Assembly (NCBI RefSeq): GCF_001654865.1
Contig: NZ_LXEO01000015.1
Coordinates: 1 to 64,000, forward strand
DNA from: Buttiauxella noackiae ATCC 51607
GTDB taxonomy: Bacteria; Pseudomonadota; Gammaproteobacteria; Enterobacterales; Enterobacteriaceae
Direction: 5' to 3'
Length of the DNA: 64,000 nt
Shown here: positions 35,922-44,334 of the stretch, in pieces
Layout of the letters: the number at the start of each line of letters is the position of its first letter
Position numbering within the stretch: position 1 is the stretch's first letter
Program-made: the position numbers and the translations under genes
The notes under the pieces: generated by a model
What the model saw: the letters and a program-made list of their open reading frames with translations, nothing else
Database searches by the model: none
What the model was told of the DNA's origin: nothing

Positions 35922-38456
35922 TTACTGGCGACAAGGTAGGGTGAGTTCGCGATAGCCGCTAACCGCCAGGCTTGCGTCTTCGTTCAGTTCAGGAAGGGTT
36001 AACTGACATTGTTCTTCAGGGGCATCACCCCATTTAACCTGCAATTTGTCTCCACCCGAAACGCCAGAAATAAAGATGTCGCCATCGGGTCCGGTCAAGC
36101 CGCTGTTTCGGCCATCAGCCGCGAAAACGGTAGCACCGAGCGGAGGCACGCTGTTATCCGCAAGTTTGCTGTGAATAAGCACGCTTTCACCTTTGTAGGT
36201 CTCGAATGTTATGCGGGTAATTGCGCCACGGGTTGGAACGGTATCGGCTACCGCGGCCGGTACATCAATGCGAGAACCGAAATCTTCGGTGTTTAATGCC
36301 ACGGTATTAACCCGCCAGGGAATGGTGTGGGGCAAAACGGCGTAGCCAAAGCGGTCGATAGCAACACCTGGCTGATTTTCAATACTGACACCAGCGGCAT
36401 TTTTGGCCTCTATCAGCGAGAATGTTTCCCCGAGTGGCTGTGACAACGTCACACCTCCCTGGTGAGCGATCAGGCCGCCAGAGAGGTTAAGGCTGGTCTG
36501 CTGACTGGAATTATTGTAACTGTATCCAGCGTAAGCATTAGCGAATTGCCCTTGATAACCGACACTGGCACTGTTAGTTGATTTGGAACTCCGATCGTAG
36601 GTCGTCTCTACTGCATAGCTCATGCGTCCATCGTCAAGCAACGTGCCGTTGACCCCGGCAGTCGCGGATGCGCCAGAGGATTGGCTGTTATTAACGCTAA
36701 AGTATGCCGTCATATTGTTTTGGTTTTTAAAGTAGAACGGAATGGATATGCGAAAATTGACGCTATCATCGTGAGTGGAATAATGATTACGGCTGTTTTG
36801 ATAATAAATACTATAACTGGCCCGACCAATGTTGGAGCTAATTCCACCCTGAACAGACATATCATGGTCGGTGTTTTGCCAGTAATTTTGCTGACTAAAA
36901 TTTAGATAAAAGGACGTTTGTTCACCAAGATGCTGACTTGCTGAGAAATCAAAACGTTCTTTTTTAGTGTTAAAACTCGGGGTGTAAAACGTTTCGGGTT
37001 TCCTGACCACCCATTCAGGATCATTGGGATCTTGTTCCTCCCAGTAATAATTTTTGTATGACCCATTGTCCCAGCGTTGATGCTCAGCAATTGCTTCTGA
37101 AAAGTCGTAATAACCTGAGGTTGAATAGCGATAACCAGCGATTTGAAAATCGGTCCCTGAACCGCGAAATGATTTCGCATATAAAAAGCGCACGCTACTA
37201 CCTTGCTTCCGCTCACCGCTGGCAAGCGCGGTATCAGCCCAGGTTAAATCCGCCGAAAATGCACCTATGGCACCAAGATTTGTCCCAACCCCCAGGGCGC
37301 TCGCCGTGTAGTTTTCCGCATTCAGCACACCGCCATACAAGGTAAAGGTGTCGTTCAGACCATGGGATACCGTGCTCTGAATAAAAGCCGGAGCATAAGC
37401 GTTGTTAGCGTTATAGTATTTCCCGGCAGCTAATTGATAGTTCCATAAACCGCGACGAACCAGGTTTGGTAAGGCCGTGTAAGCCACGGTGAAGGTGCTT
37501 TTAGTGCCGTCGGCTTCAATAATCGTGACATAAAAATCACCGCTTCGGTTAACCGAATAAATATCATTTATCTCAAAAGGGCCGGGAGAGACATTAGTCG
37601 AATAAATAAGATAGGTATTTTGCCGTACTTCAACACGCGCATTACTGTTGGCAATGCCGCGAATAGTAGGGGCATAGCCGTTCTGGCTATCGGGTAACAT
37701 ACTGTTATCACTGTTTAATTGCACACCGCGAAATGGCACGCTATTGAATATCTCCCCAGGGGTGCTAGCCTGCCCGATAAGCAAATGGCTCTGCCACGGT
37801 ACAATATTAGTTTCTACCCAACTTGAGACGTTTTTCCAGCGCGCAGTACCGTTGCTCGATTTGTTCCAGTAGGAATTATTGCGAAAACGCCAGGCGCCAA
37901 CATTGATCCCGCTATTAAGTGAAAGGTACTGATATGTCTGATCGCTAATATCGCTTCTGTTATTGTCAGCGGTGAAGTTGTAATTAACAAACGCCGCATT
38001 AATACCGTCATCGTAACGGGCAGGGGAGATATAACCCTGGGGAACGGGATGGGTGTATATCTGCGGAATAGTAATATCAAGACGATGGCGAAATATATCC
38101 AGAGCTTCCTGTGCACCAGAGACGTTTTTTCTGAGTGAATAGCAGGGAAGGCTACTCTCCGGTAGTTTTATGCCATATTGTTGATATTGCTTTGCCGTTA
38201 AGCATGGCTGTAATTTATCATCATCCGGTGAACGAGAAAATTCTACATTCTGGCTATCAACCTGCACATCATTGACATAAATCGCGACCGGGTAAACACC
38301 GGGCAACACTTCATCATCATGGCTGATAAAATCAGCCAGGGATTTGGCGTCGATGCCATGAAGAAAAAGTGTGTTGTATTTTTCCGCGGCCATGGTGTCG
38401 CAGGATGCAGAAATGAACAGCGCGCAAAAATAATAACCAGCATGGGCAGCTTTCAT
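35922..38456 (-). CDS. Outer-membrane usher, operon 1
   Basis: 844 residues from the second of two adjacent ATGs (better spacing to GAGG). Signal peptide, N-terminal chaperone-binding domain (YNTLFLHG, DEVLPGVYPVAIYVN), 24-strand barrel with plug, and C-terminal domains ending YRELTLPCRQ with the usual disulfide (CQLTLP ... LPCRQ). Motifs VPFRGVQLNSDNSMLP and GYAPTIRGIANSNARV near the plug are typical. It secretes and anchors the pilus. Confidence 0.92.
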   Translation of the reverse strand: MKAAHAGYYFCALFISASCDTMAAEKYNTLFLHGIDAKSLADFISHDDEVLPGVYPVAIYVNDVQVDSQNVEFSRSPDDDKLQPCLTAKQYQQYGIKLPESSLPCYSLRKNVSGAQEALDIFRHRLDITIPQIYTHPVPQGYISPARYDDGINAAFVNYNFTADNNRSDISDQTYQYLSLNSGINVGAWRFRNNSYWNKSSNGTARWKNVSSWVETNIVPWQSHLLIGQASTPGEIFNSVPFRGVQLNSDNSMLPDSQNGYAPTIRGIANSNARVEVRQNTYLIYSTNVSPGPFEINDIYSVNRSGDFYVTIIEADGTKSTFTVAYTALPNLVRRGLWNYQLAAGKYYNANNAYAPAFIQSTVSHGLNDTFTLYGGVLNAENYTASALGVGTNLGAIGAFSADLTWADTALASGERKQGSSVRFLYAKSFRGSGTDFQIAGYRYSTSGYYDFSEAIAEHQRWDNGSYKNYYWEEQDPNDPEWVVRKPETFYTPSFNTKKERFDFSASQHLGEQTSFYLNFSQQNYWQNTDHDMSVQGGISSNIGRASYSIYYQNSRNHYSTHDDSVNFRISIPFYFKNQNNMTAYFSVNNSQSSGASATAGVNGTLLDDGRMSYAVETTYDRSSKSTNSASVGYQGQFANAYAGYSYNNSSQQTSLNLSGGLIAHQGGVTLSQPLGETFSLIEAKNAAGVSIENQPGVAIDRFGYAVLPHTIPWRVNTVALNTEDFGSRIDVPAAVADTVPTRGAITRITFETYKGESVLIHSKLADNSVPPLGATVFAADGRNSGLTGPDGDIFISGVSGGDKLQVKWGDAPEEQCQLTLPELNEDASLAVSGYRELTLPCRQ
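36440..36452. other. matS site (MatP binding)
   Basis: GTGACAACGTCAC, a perfect consensus match identical to the site at 12433, here inside the usher gene. Confidence 0.8.
38018..38025 (+). other. KOPS octamer
   Basis: GGGCAGGG on the plus strand, pointing towards dif; inside the operon 1 usher gene. Confidence 0.6.
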
Positions 38457-38484
38457 CATTCCTCTCCCTGGAAATCACAGTTAA

Positions 38485-39156
38485 TTATTTAGTTGCTGGC
38501 TGGATAGCCACAACGGCACCGTAATCATTGATGTAATTCATTTTGACCACGCGTGTTTTCCCGGCAACAGGAACGACTAGCGTACTAAATGGTGAAACCA
38601 TCGGAATGTTAACCGGAGATACTTTCCCATTTTTATCAGCTACTGCGACAGAGATGAGCGTAATATGTAACGGACCATCATTTTTGATGAGCAGTTGATT
38701 GTCTTTTATTTGCCAGGACATTTTTTTCACCACATCAACAAGTGTATTTTTTACTTGTGGTGGGCGATAGAAAAGTTTCAGCCTGGTTCTAATTGCCAGC
38801 TGGAGAACATTTTCCTGCTTCGACTTTGGCGGCACTTCCTGTACATTCAGCCAAAATATACTTTCTCGGTCGACTGGCAGTCCGTTACCCGAGTATATAA
38901 AACGTAATATTGCTGACTGCTCGGGTTTAAGTTTAACCAGCGGAGGGGTAACTACAAGCGGTGGCTTTTCGCCGCCTTTGTCAGTGCCTTTATCTAACCA
39001 GGACTGCACAATATAGTTCTCGGTTGAAATGTTATTTATTTTAACCGATGCCGAATTTGAGTTGCCGGAATAAATAATACGCGAACTTTCAATTTGTATA
39101 GCACTTTGGGCCTGCGCCATACACAGAAGAAGCGACATAAATAAATATCTTTTCAT
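38485..39156 (-). CDS. Periplasmic pilus chaperone, operon 1
   Basis: 223 residues with a signal peptide (to AQSA). PapD-like two-domain immunoglobulin fold: SSRIIYSGNSNSASVKINN at strand A-B, IVQSWLDKG, FYRPPQVK and the G1 strand alternation LQLAIRTRLKLFYRP that donates a strand to subunits. The basic anchor residues (Arg near the start, Lys in LKLFYRP) are present. It delivers subunits to the usher next door, 28 nt downstream. Confidence 0.92.
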   Translation of the reverse strand: MKRYLFMSLLLCMAQAQSAIQIESSRIIYSGNSNSASVKINNISTENYIVQSWLDKGTDKGGEKPPLVVTPPLVKLKPEQSAILRFIYSGNGLPVDRESIFWLNVQEVPPKSKQENVLQLAIRTRLKLFYRPPQVKNTLVDVVKKMSWQIKDNQLLIKNDGPLHITLISVAVADKNGKVSPVNIPMVSPFSTLVVPVAGKTRVVKMNYINDYGAVVAIQPATK

Positions 39157-39199
39157 AGTGATTCCATTTTTAATTTACGCCATCCATGGCTTGTAAATA

Positions 39200-39733
39200 T
39201 TAATGCTGGACGATGGTGAAATGGGCGGTGGCGTTCGCAACACCGGGTTCAACTGTATCAGCAATTGCTTGATAGTTCGCTTTTAAAAGAAACGCGCCAG
39301 CTCCACCCTGGTTAGCAATGGTAATTGAAGCATCGGTGCTCTCAAATTTCTTGGAAATGGTTACTGCCTTATTGTTGGTGTCGGTTATTTTAATACCTAC
39401 ACCAGTGGTATCGCTGCCGGCATCGTCCAGAGCCAGAATGTTGTCTTCTCCATCAACGGTTGCACCATCAATGATTAAGTAATAAGTTCCTGCATCACAA
39501 TTCGTCAGTGAGATTCTGAAACCAACCTGTGGCCCAGACTTATTCCCCCCTTCGAAGACAGATTTTGGAATTGACCCCATAGGTACGGTTATTGTCGAGC
39601 TTTCACCAGAAGAAATAGTACAGGATGAATTGGTGATATTCCCCTGGAAAGTTAGTTTTCCATCCGCGGCATTGGCATAGTGCGCTGTTGCAGTGAATAC
39701 GGCCATGGCCATACAAAGTGTTTTAATTTTCAT
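39200..39733 (-). CDS. Major fimbrial subunit, operon 1
   Basis: 177 residues from ATG 39733 (GGAG 6 nt upstream). Signal peptide to NAADG, then a type 1 pilin fold: LTFQGNITNSSCTI with the first conserved cysteine, second cysteine in LTNCDAGTYY, and C-terminal AHFTIVQH. The N-terminal extension GKLTFQGNI is the donor strand. First structural gene, 43 nt before the chaperone. Confidence 0.9.
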   Translation of the reverse strand: MKIKTLCMAMAVFTATAHYANAADGKLTFQGNITNSSCTISSGESSTITVPMGSIPKSVFEGGNKSGPQVGFRISLTNCDAGTYYLIIDGATVDGEDNILALDDAGSDTTGVGIKITDTNNKAVTISKKFESTDASITIANQGGAGAFLLKANYQAIADTVEPGVANATAHFTIVQH

Positions 39734-39899
39734 AGACAGCTCCATCTGTTTTGATTTTGCCCAAAATAGTTTATGAGCAATAAATAAGAGTTTGCGGGTT
39801 TAGCATAAAGCATTATGAATACATAACGCGCTTCAGCATAAATATGCTGGCCATAAAATGATGTAATGTCAGTTCCTTGACGATTAATAACCTCCTCAC

Positions 39900-40553
39900 T
39901 TAACAAAACCCAACGGTGTTTTCCTCGCTGGTTTGCGTAATCTGTGTCGCTTTCTGAAATGCGTTGTAAAATTCTGTTAAATTGTGCGCATTGAATTTTC
40001 TGTATATACTACGCCGGTGTTGACTAACGACCTTGTCACTAATATCAATAAACCGTGATATCTCTTTGTTATTTTTCCCGGAAATGATATATGGCAATAT
40101 CATGTCTTCTTTTTTTGTAAGATTTATTTTCTTCTCAATTTCAGACCATACCATGTTTTTAATGATGATTTTTGAGTGTTTTTCCGCGTTGATATATTCA
40201 AGATATAACTTTAGTTTTTTTACATCAGCTACCACATCAATAACAAGATCAGATACGGTGTTAATAAGAATATTTTCAGCAGTGTTTAAGAAGCGTTCTT
40301 GTCTGGCGATTAATATAACATCGCAATCAGTATTCTTATACTTAACCTCTATCAACTTCACCAGCGATTGAAAATCAGGAAGGCTATAATCAACAATGAT
40401 TGCTTTCGCCGCACTTAAAACACACTCTTCAATATGGCTGATGTTCGACGAATAGACAACTCTTGAAAAATTATCAGCCCTTTTCAAGGCTTGCTCAGAA
40501 AGAACACTTATTCCGTCATAAAAGAACCTATTCGACGACACGACTATAATCAT
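39900..40553 (-). CDS. LuxR-type regulator of fimbrial operon 1
   Basis: 217 residues. The N-terminal 130 residues resemble a receiver fold (MIIVVSSNRFFYDGISVL, IIVDYSL) but lack a convincing acidic phosphorylation pocket. The C-terminal HTH is GerE/LuxR type: EDMILPYIISGKNNKEISRFI with VSQHRRSIYRKF as recognition helix. Located 155 nt upstream of the pilin gene, same strand. It probably switches the operon in response to an unknown cue. Codon use is AT-rich compared with neighbours, which suggests acquisition by transfer. Confidence 0.75.
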   Translation of the reverse strand: MIIVVSSNRFFYDGISVLSEQALKRADNFSRVVYSSNISHIEECVLSAAKAIIVDYSLPDFQSLVKLIEVKYKNTDCDVILIARQERFLNTAENILINTVSDLVIDVVADVKKLKLYLEYINAEKHSKIIIKNMVWSEIEKKINLTKKEDMILPYIISGKNNKEISRFIDISDKVVSQHRRSIYRKFNAHNLTEFYNAFQKATQITQTSEENTVGFC

Positions 40554-41044
40554 AACAGAGAACCTTAATAGTACTCCCTTGACTTAATAGTTACTCGATA
40601 TGAGTTAACTAGCAACCAAGAAATTCTGCGCAATACCAGAACATTCTGAATTTACGGGTTGAGAAGTAAATATAATAATTTCCTCAATATAAAAAGCCAT
40701 GTAAAACATACCATTAATTGGTGAGTTAAGATTGATCCATAATCTACGGATTATTCCTGAGAACAGCCAAAAATGATTGATAGCTAAACACAGCAAAATA
40801 GTTCTGGTTAAATAAACCCCGGAAGTAATAAAATTGTTATCAGATGGCTGAATATTCGCTTGTTATAAGAGGAAATGATTACGCTAATATCAAGTGCTGA
40901 TGGCGTTAATCATAATGAGACTGGTCCTTTAATTTTTGTGTATTTGTGCTTTAAAAGTATAATCATGGCCCAGAGGAAAGGTTGAACGGTGTTAATAGCT
41001 GCTATTTTAAGGACTTATACCATGGCCTATTTGTGTTGCCTTGA
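40554..41044. other. AT-rich gap between LuxR gene and recombinase-like gene
   Basis: About 490 bp without a recognisable gene. A 63-codon frame at 40605-40796 (minus) has no family match or ribosome-binding site. The region should hold the promoter of the LuxR gene. Confidence 0.5.
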
Positions 41045-41081
41045 TTGTCCGAGTCTGGTCCCATATGTATAATATGGGGAC
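41045..41081 (+). promoter_or_regulatory. Promoter with palindromic operator for the recombinase-like gene
   Basis: TTGTCC (41045-41050) and TATAAT (41068-41073) are spaced by 17 bp. An inverted repeat, GTCCCATAT (41058-41066) with ATATGGGGAC (41072-41081), covers the -10. The layout suggests autoregulation. Confidence 0.6.
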
Positions 41082-41110
41082 TATCTGTGACTACGCTACA
41101 GTGACAACCG

Positions 41111-41695
41111 ATGAAAATCTTCGCCTATTTACCCATAAATGAAGAATATGAACAGGCAAAAAGTGCGTTGATCGCTGCCAGCGAGACGCTCGATTTCCGG
41201 ATTGACCATATATTCGAAGAAAACGACAAAGAATATACCCGTCTCCGCCAGTTGCTGACGCAGGCCAACCCCGGCGATGTTCTTCTGATCACTAAATTCG
41301 TTTTTTTAGCCCGCCTTCCAAAGCAACAGTGGGTTACGCTGAGAAACAGTACCGATGCCGGTTTGAATGTCGTCGCCCTGAATGTAAAGGCAACGCTTCG
41401 TGGGCTGCATATTGCAAGCCCGGCGGAACGACTGGCGAGCAAAGCATCAACAGATACACTGATGGAATTAGCGGATAATGTTATTTCCTATCTTCAGAAA
41501 GACCCCGCATTTGCGAAAAGAAGAACCATCACGGGAAGTGCCGCCGGGAGGCCGGTCAATGAAGGGCTTCATCACCGCATTTCCCTGATGTTACTTGCTG
41601 GCGCGAGTTACAGCGAGATCCAAAAAACGCTAAATTGTGGAAGGTCAACTATCTCCCGGGTGAAGCAGACAATAGTCAATGTGAATGATATCTAA
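41111..41695 (+). CDS. Serine-recombinase-like protein lacking catalytic residues
   Basis: 194 residues. The layout follows Tn3-type resolvases/invertases: a core domain (about 1-110), a long helix (about 115-140, LASKASTDTLMELADNVISYL), the hinge AAGRPVNEG near 148-156, and a C-terminal HTH (SYSEIQKTLNCGRSTISRVKQ). But the YxRVS nucleophile segment reads FAYLPINEEYEQ, with no serine, and the KLDRLGRS segment reads KFVFLARLPK, losing Asp-Arg and the final Ser. It therefore should bind DNA without recombining it. Location between two fimbrial operons suggests a regulator. Confidence 0.7.
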   Translation: MKIFAYLPINEEYEQAKSALIAASETLDFRIDHIFEENDKEYTRLRQLLTQANPGDVLLITKFVFLARLPKQQWVTLRNSTDAGLNVVALNVKATLRGLHIASPAERLASKASTDTLMELADNVISYLQKDPAFAKRRTITGSAAGRPVNEGLHHRISLMLLAGASYSEIQKTLNCGRSTISRVKQTIVNVNDI

Positions 41696-41703
41696 GGGCA
41701 GGG
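41696..41703 (+). other. KOPS octamer
   Basis: GGGCAGGG on the plus strand, 8.8 kb before dif and pointing to it; intergenic. Confidence 0.6.
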
Positions 41704-41748
41704 AAGCTGCCCCGAAATTGACAACAGCCAGAGTGCTGGGCGGCGGCT

Positions 41749-41869
41749 TTACTTGATGTAAGAGTCTAAAACTTTCAGCACTACGTCTAAGTCGTTCTCA
41801 CGTTTTGCCTCACTATCTTCGCGAACAATGTGATCGATCAGATGCCCGCATCAACCCATTGGCTTCACG
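41749..41869 (-). pseudogene. rcnR: rcnR remnant (3' end)
   Basis: On the minus strand the last codons read [18 protein letters not shown] then [14 protein letters not shown] and a TAA at 41749-41751, almost the C-terminus of the Ni/Co repressor RcnR. Further upstream REANGLMR matches RGAVNGLMR, but it is in another frame: the segment for EVIK is deleted with a frameshift near 41846. Everything before this point is gone, at the junction with the rcnA remnant. Confidence 0.85.
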
Positions 41870-41870
41870 A

Positions 41871-42049
41871 TTGGTGACGGTCGGTGCGGCTGCAGCATAT
41901 AGCGTACGCCAGGCAACCATGCGCTGGAGCAGATTCGATACACTGACGCGTCGGCGCTATATTTCTCCAGTATGCTAATTGCGCTGGTTGGGATTTATAT
42001 GGGGTATCACGGTTTGATCGCGCCCTGCAATAACCGATGCAAAAGGTAA
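41871..42049 (+). pseudogene. rcnA: rcnA remnant (3' end)
   Basis: On the plus strand from 41871 the codons read LVTVGAAAAYSVRQATMRWS then RFDTLTRR, matching the last part of the Ni/Co exporter RcnA. A one-base insertion near 41961 shifts the frame, after which FSSMLIALVGIYMGYHGLI continues the match to the final helix. The first roughly 230 codons, the intergenic region and the start of rcnR are missing. In E. coli the two genes are divergent, so this is the scar of a single internal deletion followed by decay. Confidence 0.85.
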
Positions 42050-42133
42050 TATGGCCTGAGCAAACACATGTTCAGGTCAATTATTTTCTGCCCCTCAGCC
42101 CAATTCATCACGCCAATAAACCTATTCTGATAC

Positions 42134-42757
42134 TTAAATATTCGCAGGAAAAACAGGTAATACATTTTTGTCGGCCAGTTTTCTGAGGAAATGTATTAAA
42201 TCACGGTCGGTACGCAGCTTAAATTTCTTCATGATAAGACATTTATGTGTTGATACCGTTTTCTCAGCGATCGTTAATTTTTTGGCAATTTCAGACTGGA
42301 GCATCCCCTGATAAATAAATGACATGATCATTCCCTGACGTAGGGTGAAATCTTTTCTGTGGCAACTCATGCAAAAATCCTTACACCACGGTATTTTTTG
42401 CTGTGGGGCTTTTTGCCATGCGGAGAGTATTTTATTTTTAATCTCATCAAGTGATTCACGGCGGTGGATAATAATCATATCGGAAAAACAGAGCGGCAAG
42501 ATGGAATTGATCTCCAGAGACTCATCCACCAGTCCAATCACAATACCTTTTTGCCTGGCTCGTAGTTCAGGAATACACATAAAATGCTCCCCTGGTGATA
42601 ATGTAAGCACTGTCACATCCGCCTGGTAAAAAGAGAGAGGATCGTAATCAGTTAAAAAGAAGATATTCTCAGAAATATACCCGTAGAAGGTATCGATAAA
42701 GAAATGCTGTAATCCATGACGATAGAATTCGTACGGGTCTGTTATTAATATATTCAT
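42134..42757 (-). CDS. LuxR-type regulator, fimbrial operon 2
   Basis: 207 residues. A receiver-like N-terminal half (MNILITDPYEFYRHGLQHFF) without a clear phosphoacceptor, a cysteine-rich linker (WCKDFCMSCHRKDF), and a C-terminal LuxR HTH with LTIAEKTVSTHKCLIMKKF. It is the last gene of fimbrial operon 2, 38 nt after the minor pilin, and is a distant relative of the regulator at 39900. The CxxxxCxxC cluster before the HTH is unusual for this family and could bind metal or sense redox. Confidence 0.75.
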   Translation of the reverse strand: MNILITDPYEFYRHGLQHFFIDTFYGYISENIFFLTDYDPLSFYQADVTVLTLSPGEHFMCIPELRARQKGIVIGLVDESLEINSILPLCFSDMIIIHRRESLDEIKNKILSAWQKAPQQKIPWCKDFCMSCHRKDFTLRQGMIMSFIYQGMLQSEIAKKLTIAEKTVSTHKCLIMKKFKLRTDRDLIHFLRKLADKNVLPVFPANI

Positions 42758-42795
42758 TTATCCCTGAGCCACAGCAGATATATTGACACTTAGGA

Positions 42796-43329
42796 TTATT
42801 GAAAAGTAAACGTCACTTGCGACAAACTCACTACCGTACCAGGCATCACGTCTGACGACGAAGCAATCGCACGGGCGCCCATATGGAAAGTTGCGGTATG
42901 GTCGACTGCTACGCTTTTGGTTAACGTTGTTCCTGGCCCTAAAAACCTGCCGTTTCCGCCAGACTGGCTCTCTTTTAGCTGCACGTTTATATTCTGCGCC
43001 GTCCCCGTATTGTTGTAATCGGTGCTACCGCCCGGCGCCAGTTCGCCGGAAAAAGCCGCCGTGACCGAGGTGGTTGAAAGCGGGCAATCTTTCAGTATCA
43101 AATCGAAAATCTTGTAGGGGCTTGTATTACCGGCCTGGTTCATCGTACTGATCGGAATACTTCCCAAGTCGACGTTAAGGTTGGAATTTGCCGCATCAAT
43201 GGTACAAGCTGATGCAATAATTTTACCGGTAATATTGATATTCACCGGGTCGGCCTGTGAAATATTCGTCAGCGTCATCAAACAATTCGCAGAAAATAAT
43301 GTCATGATGATCCATCTGGTTCTGTTCAT
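42796..43329 (-). CDS. Minor fimbrial subunit, operon 2
   Basis: 177 residues, good ribosome-binding site AGGAGATATC. Signal peptide to SQADP, then pilin fold NINITGKIIASACTI with paired cysteines (SACTI, LKDCPLS) and C-terminal SLSQVTFTFQ. Position after the adhesin suggests an adapter or terminator subunit. Confidence 0.85.
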   Translation of the reverse strand: MNRTRWIIMTLFSANCLMTLTNISQADPVNINITGKIIASACTIDAANSNLNVDLGSIPISTMNQAGNTSPYKIFDLILKDCPLSTTSVTAAFSGELAPGGSTDYNNTGTAQNINVQLKESQSGGNGRFLGPGTTLTKSVAVDHTATFHMGARAIASSSDVMPGTVVSLSQVTFTFQ

Positions 43330-43371
43330 TGATATCTCCTGTTCTTTTATTACTGGTGTGATACTCAGCGG

Positions 43372-44334
43372 TTATTGATAAGTGATATTTAACGTTGCCG
43401 TGGAGTTGGCGCTACCGGCGGTTACTTTGTCTCTGGTCTGGAAATAGCGTGCCGTAAAGGCATCAGCAGGAAACTCCTGGCCACCTGTTGACGTTTTCAG
43501 CACAATATTATTATTAATTTTCAGCGGTGTATTACCATAAAGCAGTTGAATTCCTACGCCCCTGGCGACGCCTGCTGTTCCTGCGCCAGATAAAGCCAGA
43601 ATACTGGTGTCAGATGTTTCGGCACTTTTGCTGCCGCTTAATGAAACGTTAATTCGCGCCCCGGCATCACAGTCAAGATCAACCGTAAATGAGGTTTCGC
43701 CAGGGGTTGCACCTGGGCCAGTAAAATCAATACCTAAGACATCGGGTAGTGCGACGTTAATATTCTGATTGCGTAGGGAGCAGGCCACCTGAATAACCTG
43801 CCCGCCGACAATACTCCCCCTGACAACTTCCAGTTCGCCATAGGTTTTCTGAAAATATAAGCCTGGTTCAATATTTCCGGAGCTAATTGGGCCCGTCTTA
43901 TACAATTCAATCTTGACGCCACTGCCGAGTCCTAATGCGGAAACTGTTCCACCGGAAGAGCTATTTATCCCGGTGCGAGGAGGATTATCGAAAGTACCGC
44001 TGGTCTGATAATAGGCCTTGATTCCCACTCCCGGAATACCGGTGTCATAAATATGCGAAAAGCCGCTGACAGCATCCCGGAACATGGTTGCAGAGATGAG
44101 TTCACCGCTGCCACAGGTTAGCCACTCGCCTGAGAAAGTCGCAGGCAAAACCGTGCTGTAAATTATTGAGCCGACCGGGGTGTCGCGCTGTGCATATACG
44201 GTTCCGATGTTGATATTGTCCCAGATCATAGGGGCTGTCCCGCGGTAAAAACTACAGGTGGCGCAGGCGGAAAATGCGCTGAGCATTAAAAATAGCCCCG
44301 GGAAAATCATCCCTAATAAGCGTAATGTGCTCAT
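43372..44334 (-). CDS. Fimbrial tip adhesin, operon 2
   Basis: 320 residues from ATG 44334, which overlaps the usher stop (ATGA) and has GGAGG 5 nt upstream; a GTG two codons earlier lies in that site. Signal peptide ends at SACAT. An N-terminal lectin-like domain (about 30-180) is followed by a pilin domain (about 190-320) with NINVALPDVLGIDFTGPG and TATLNITYQ at the end. Ligand unknown; unrelated in its N-terminal domain to the operon 1 adhesin. Confidence 0.8.
   Translation of the reverse strand: MSTLRLLGMIFPGLFLMLSAFSACATCSFYRGTAPMIWDNINIGTVYAQRDTPVGSIIYSTVLPATFSGEWLTCGSGELISATMFRDAVSGFSHIYDTGIPGVGIKAYYQTSGTFDNPPRTGINSSSGGTVSALGLGSGVKIELYKTGPISSGNIEPGLYFQKTYGELEVVRGSIVGGQVIQVACSLRNQNINVALPDVLGIDFTGPGATPGETSFTVDLDCDAGARINVSLSGSKSAETSDTSILALSGAGTAGVARGVGIQLLYGNTPLKINNNIVLKTSTGGQEFPADAFTARYFQTRDKVTAGSANSTATLNITYQ

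Noticed and set aside
40605-40796. 63-codon minus-strand frame upstream of the LuxR gene
   Set aside because: No family resemblance, no ribosome-binding site, AT-rich; treated as non-coding.
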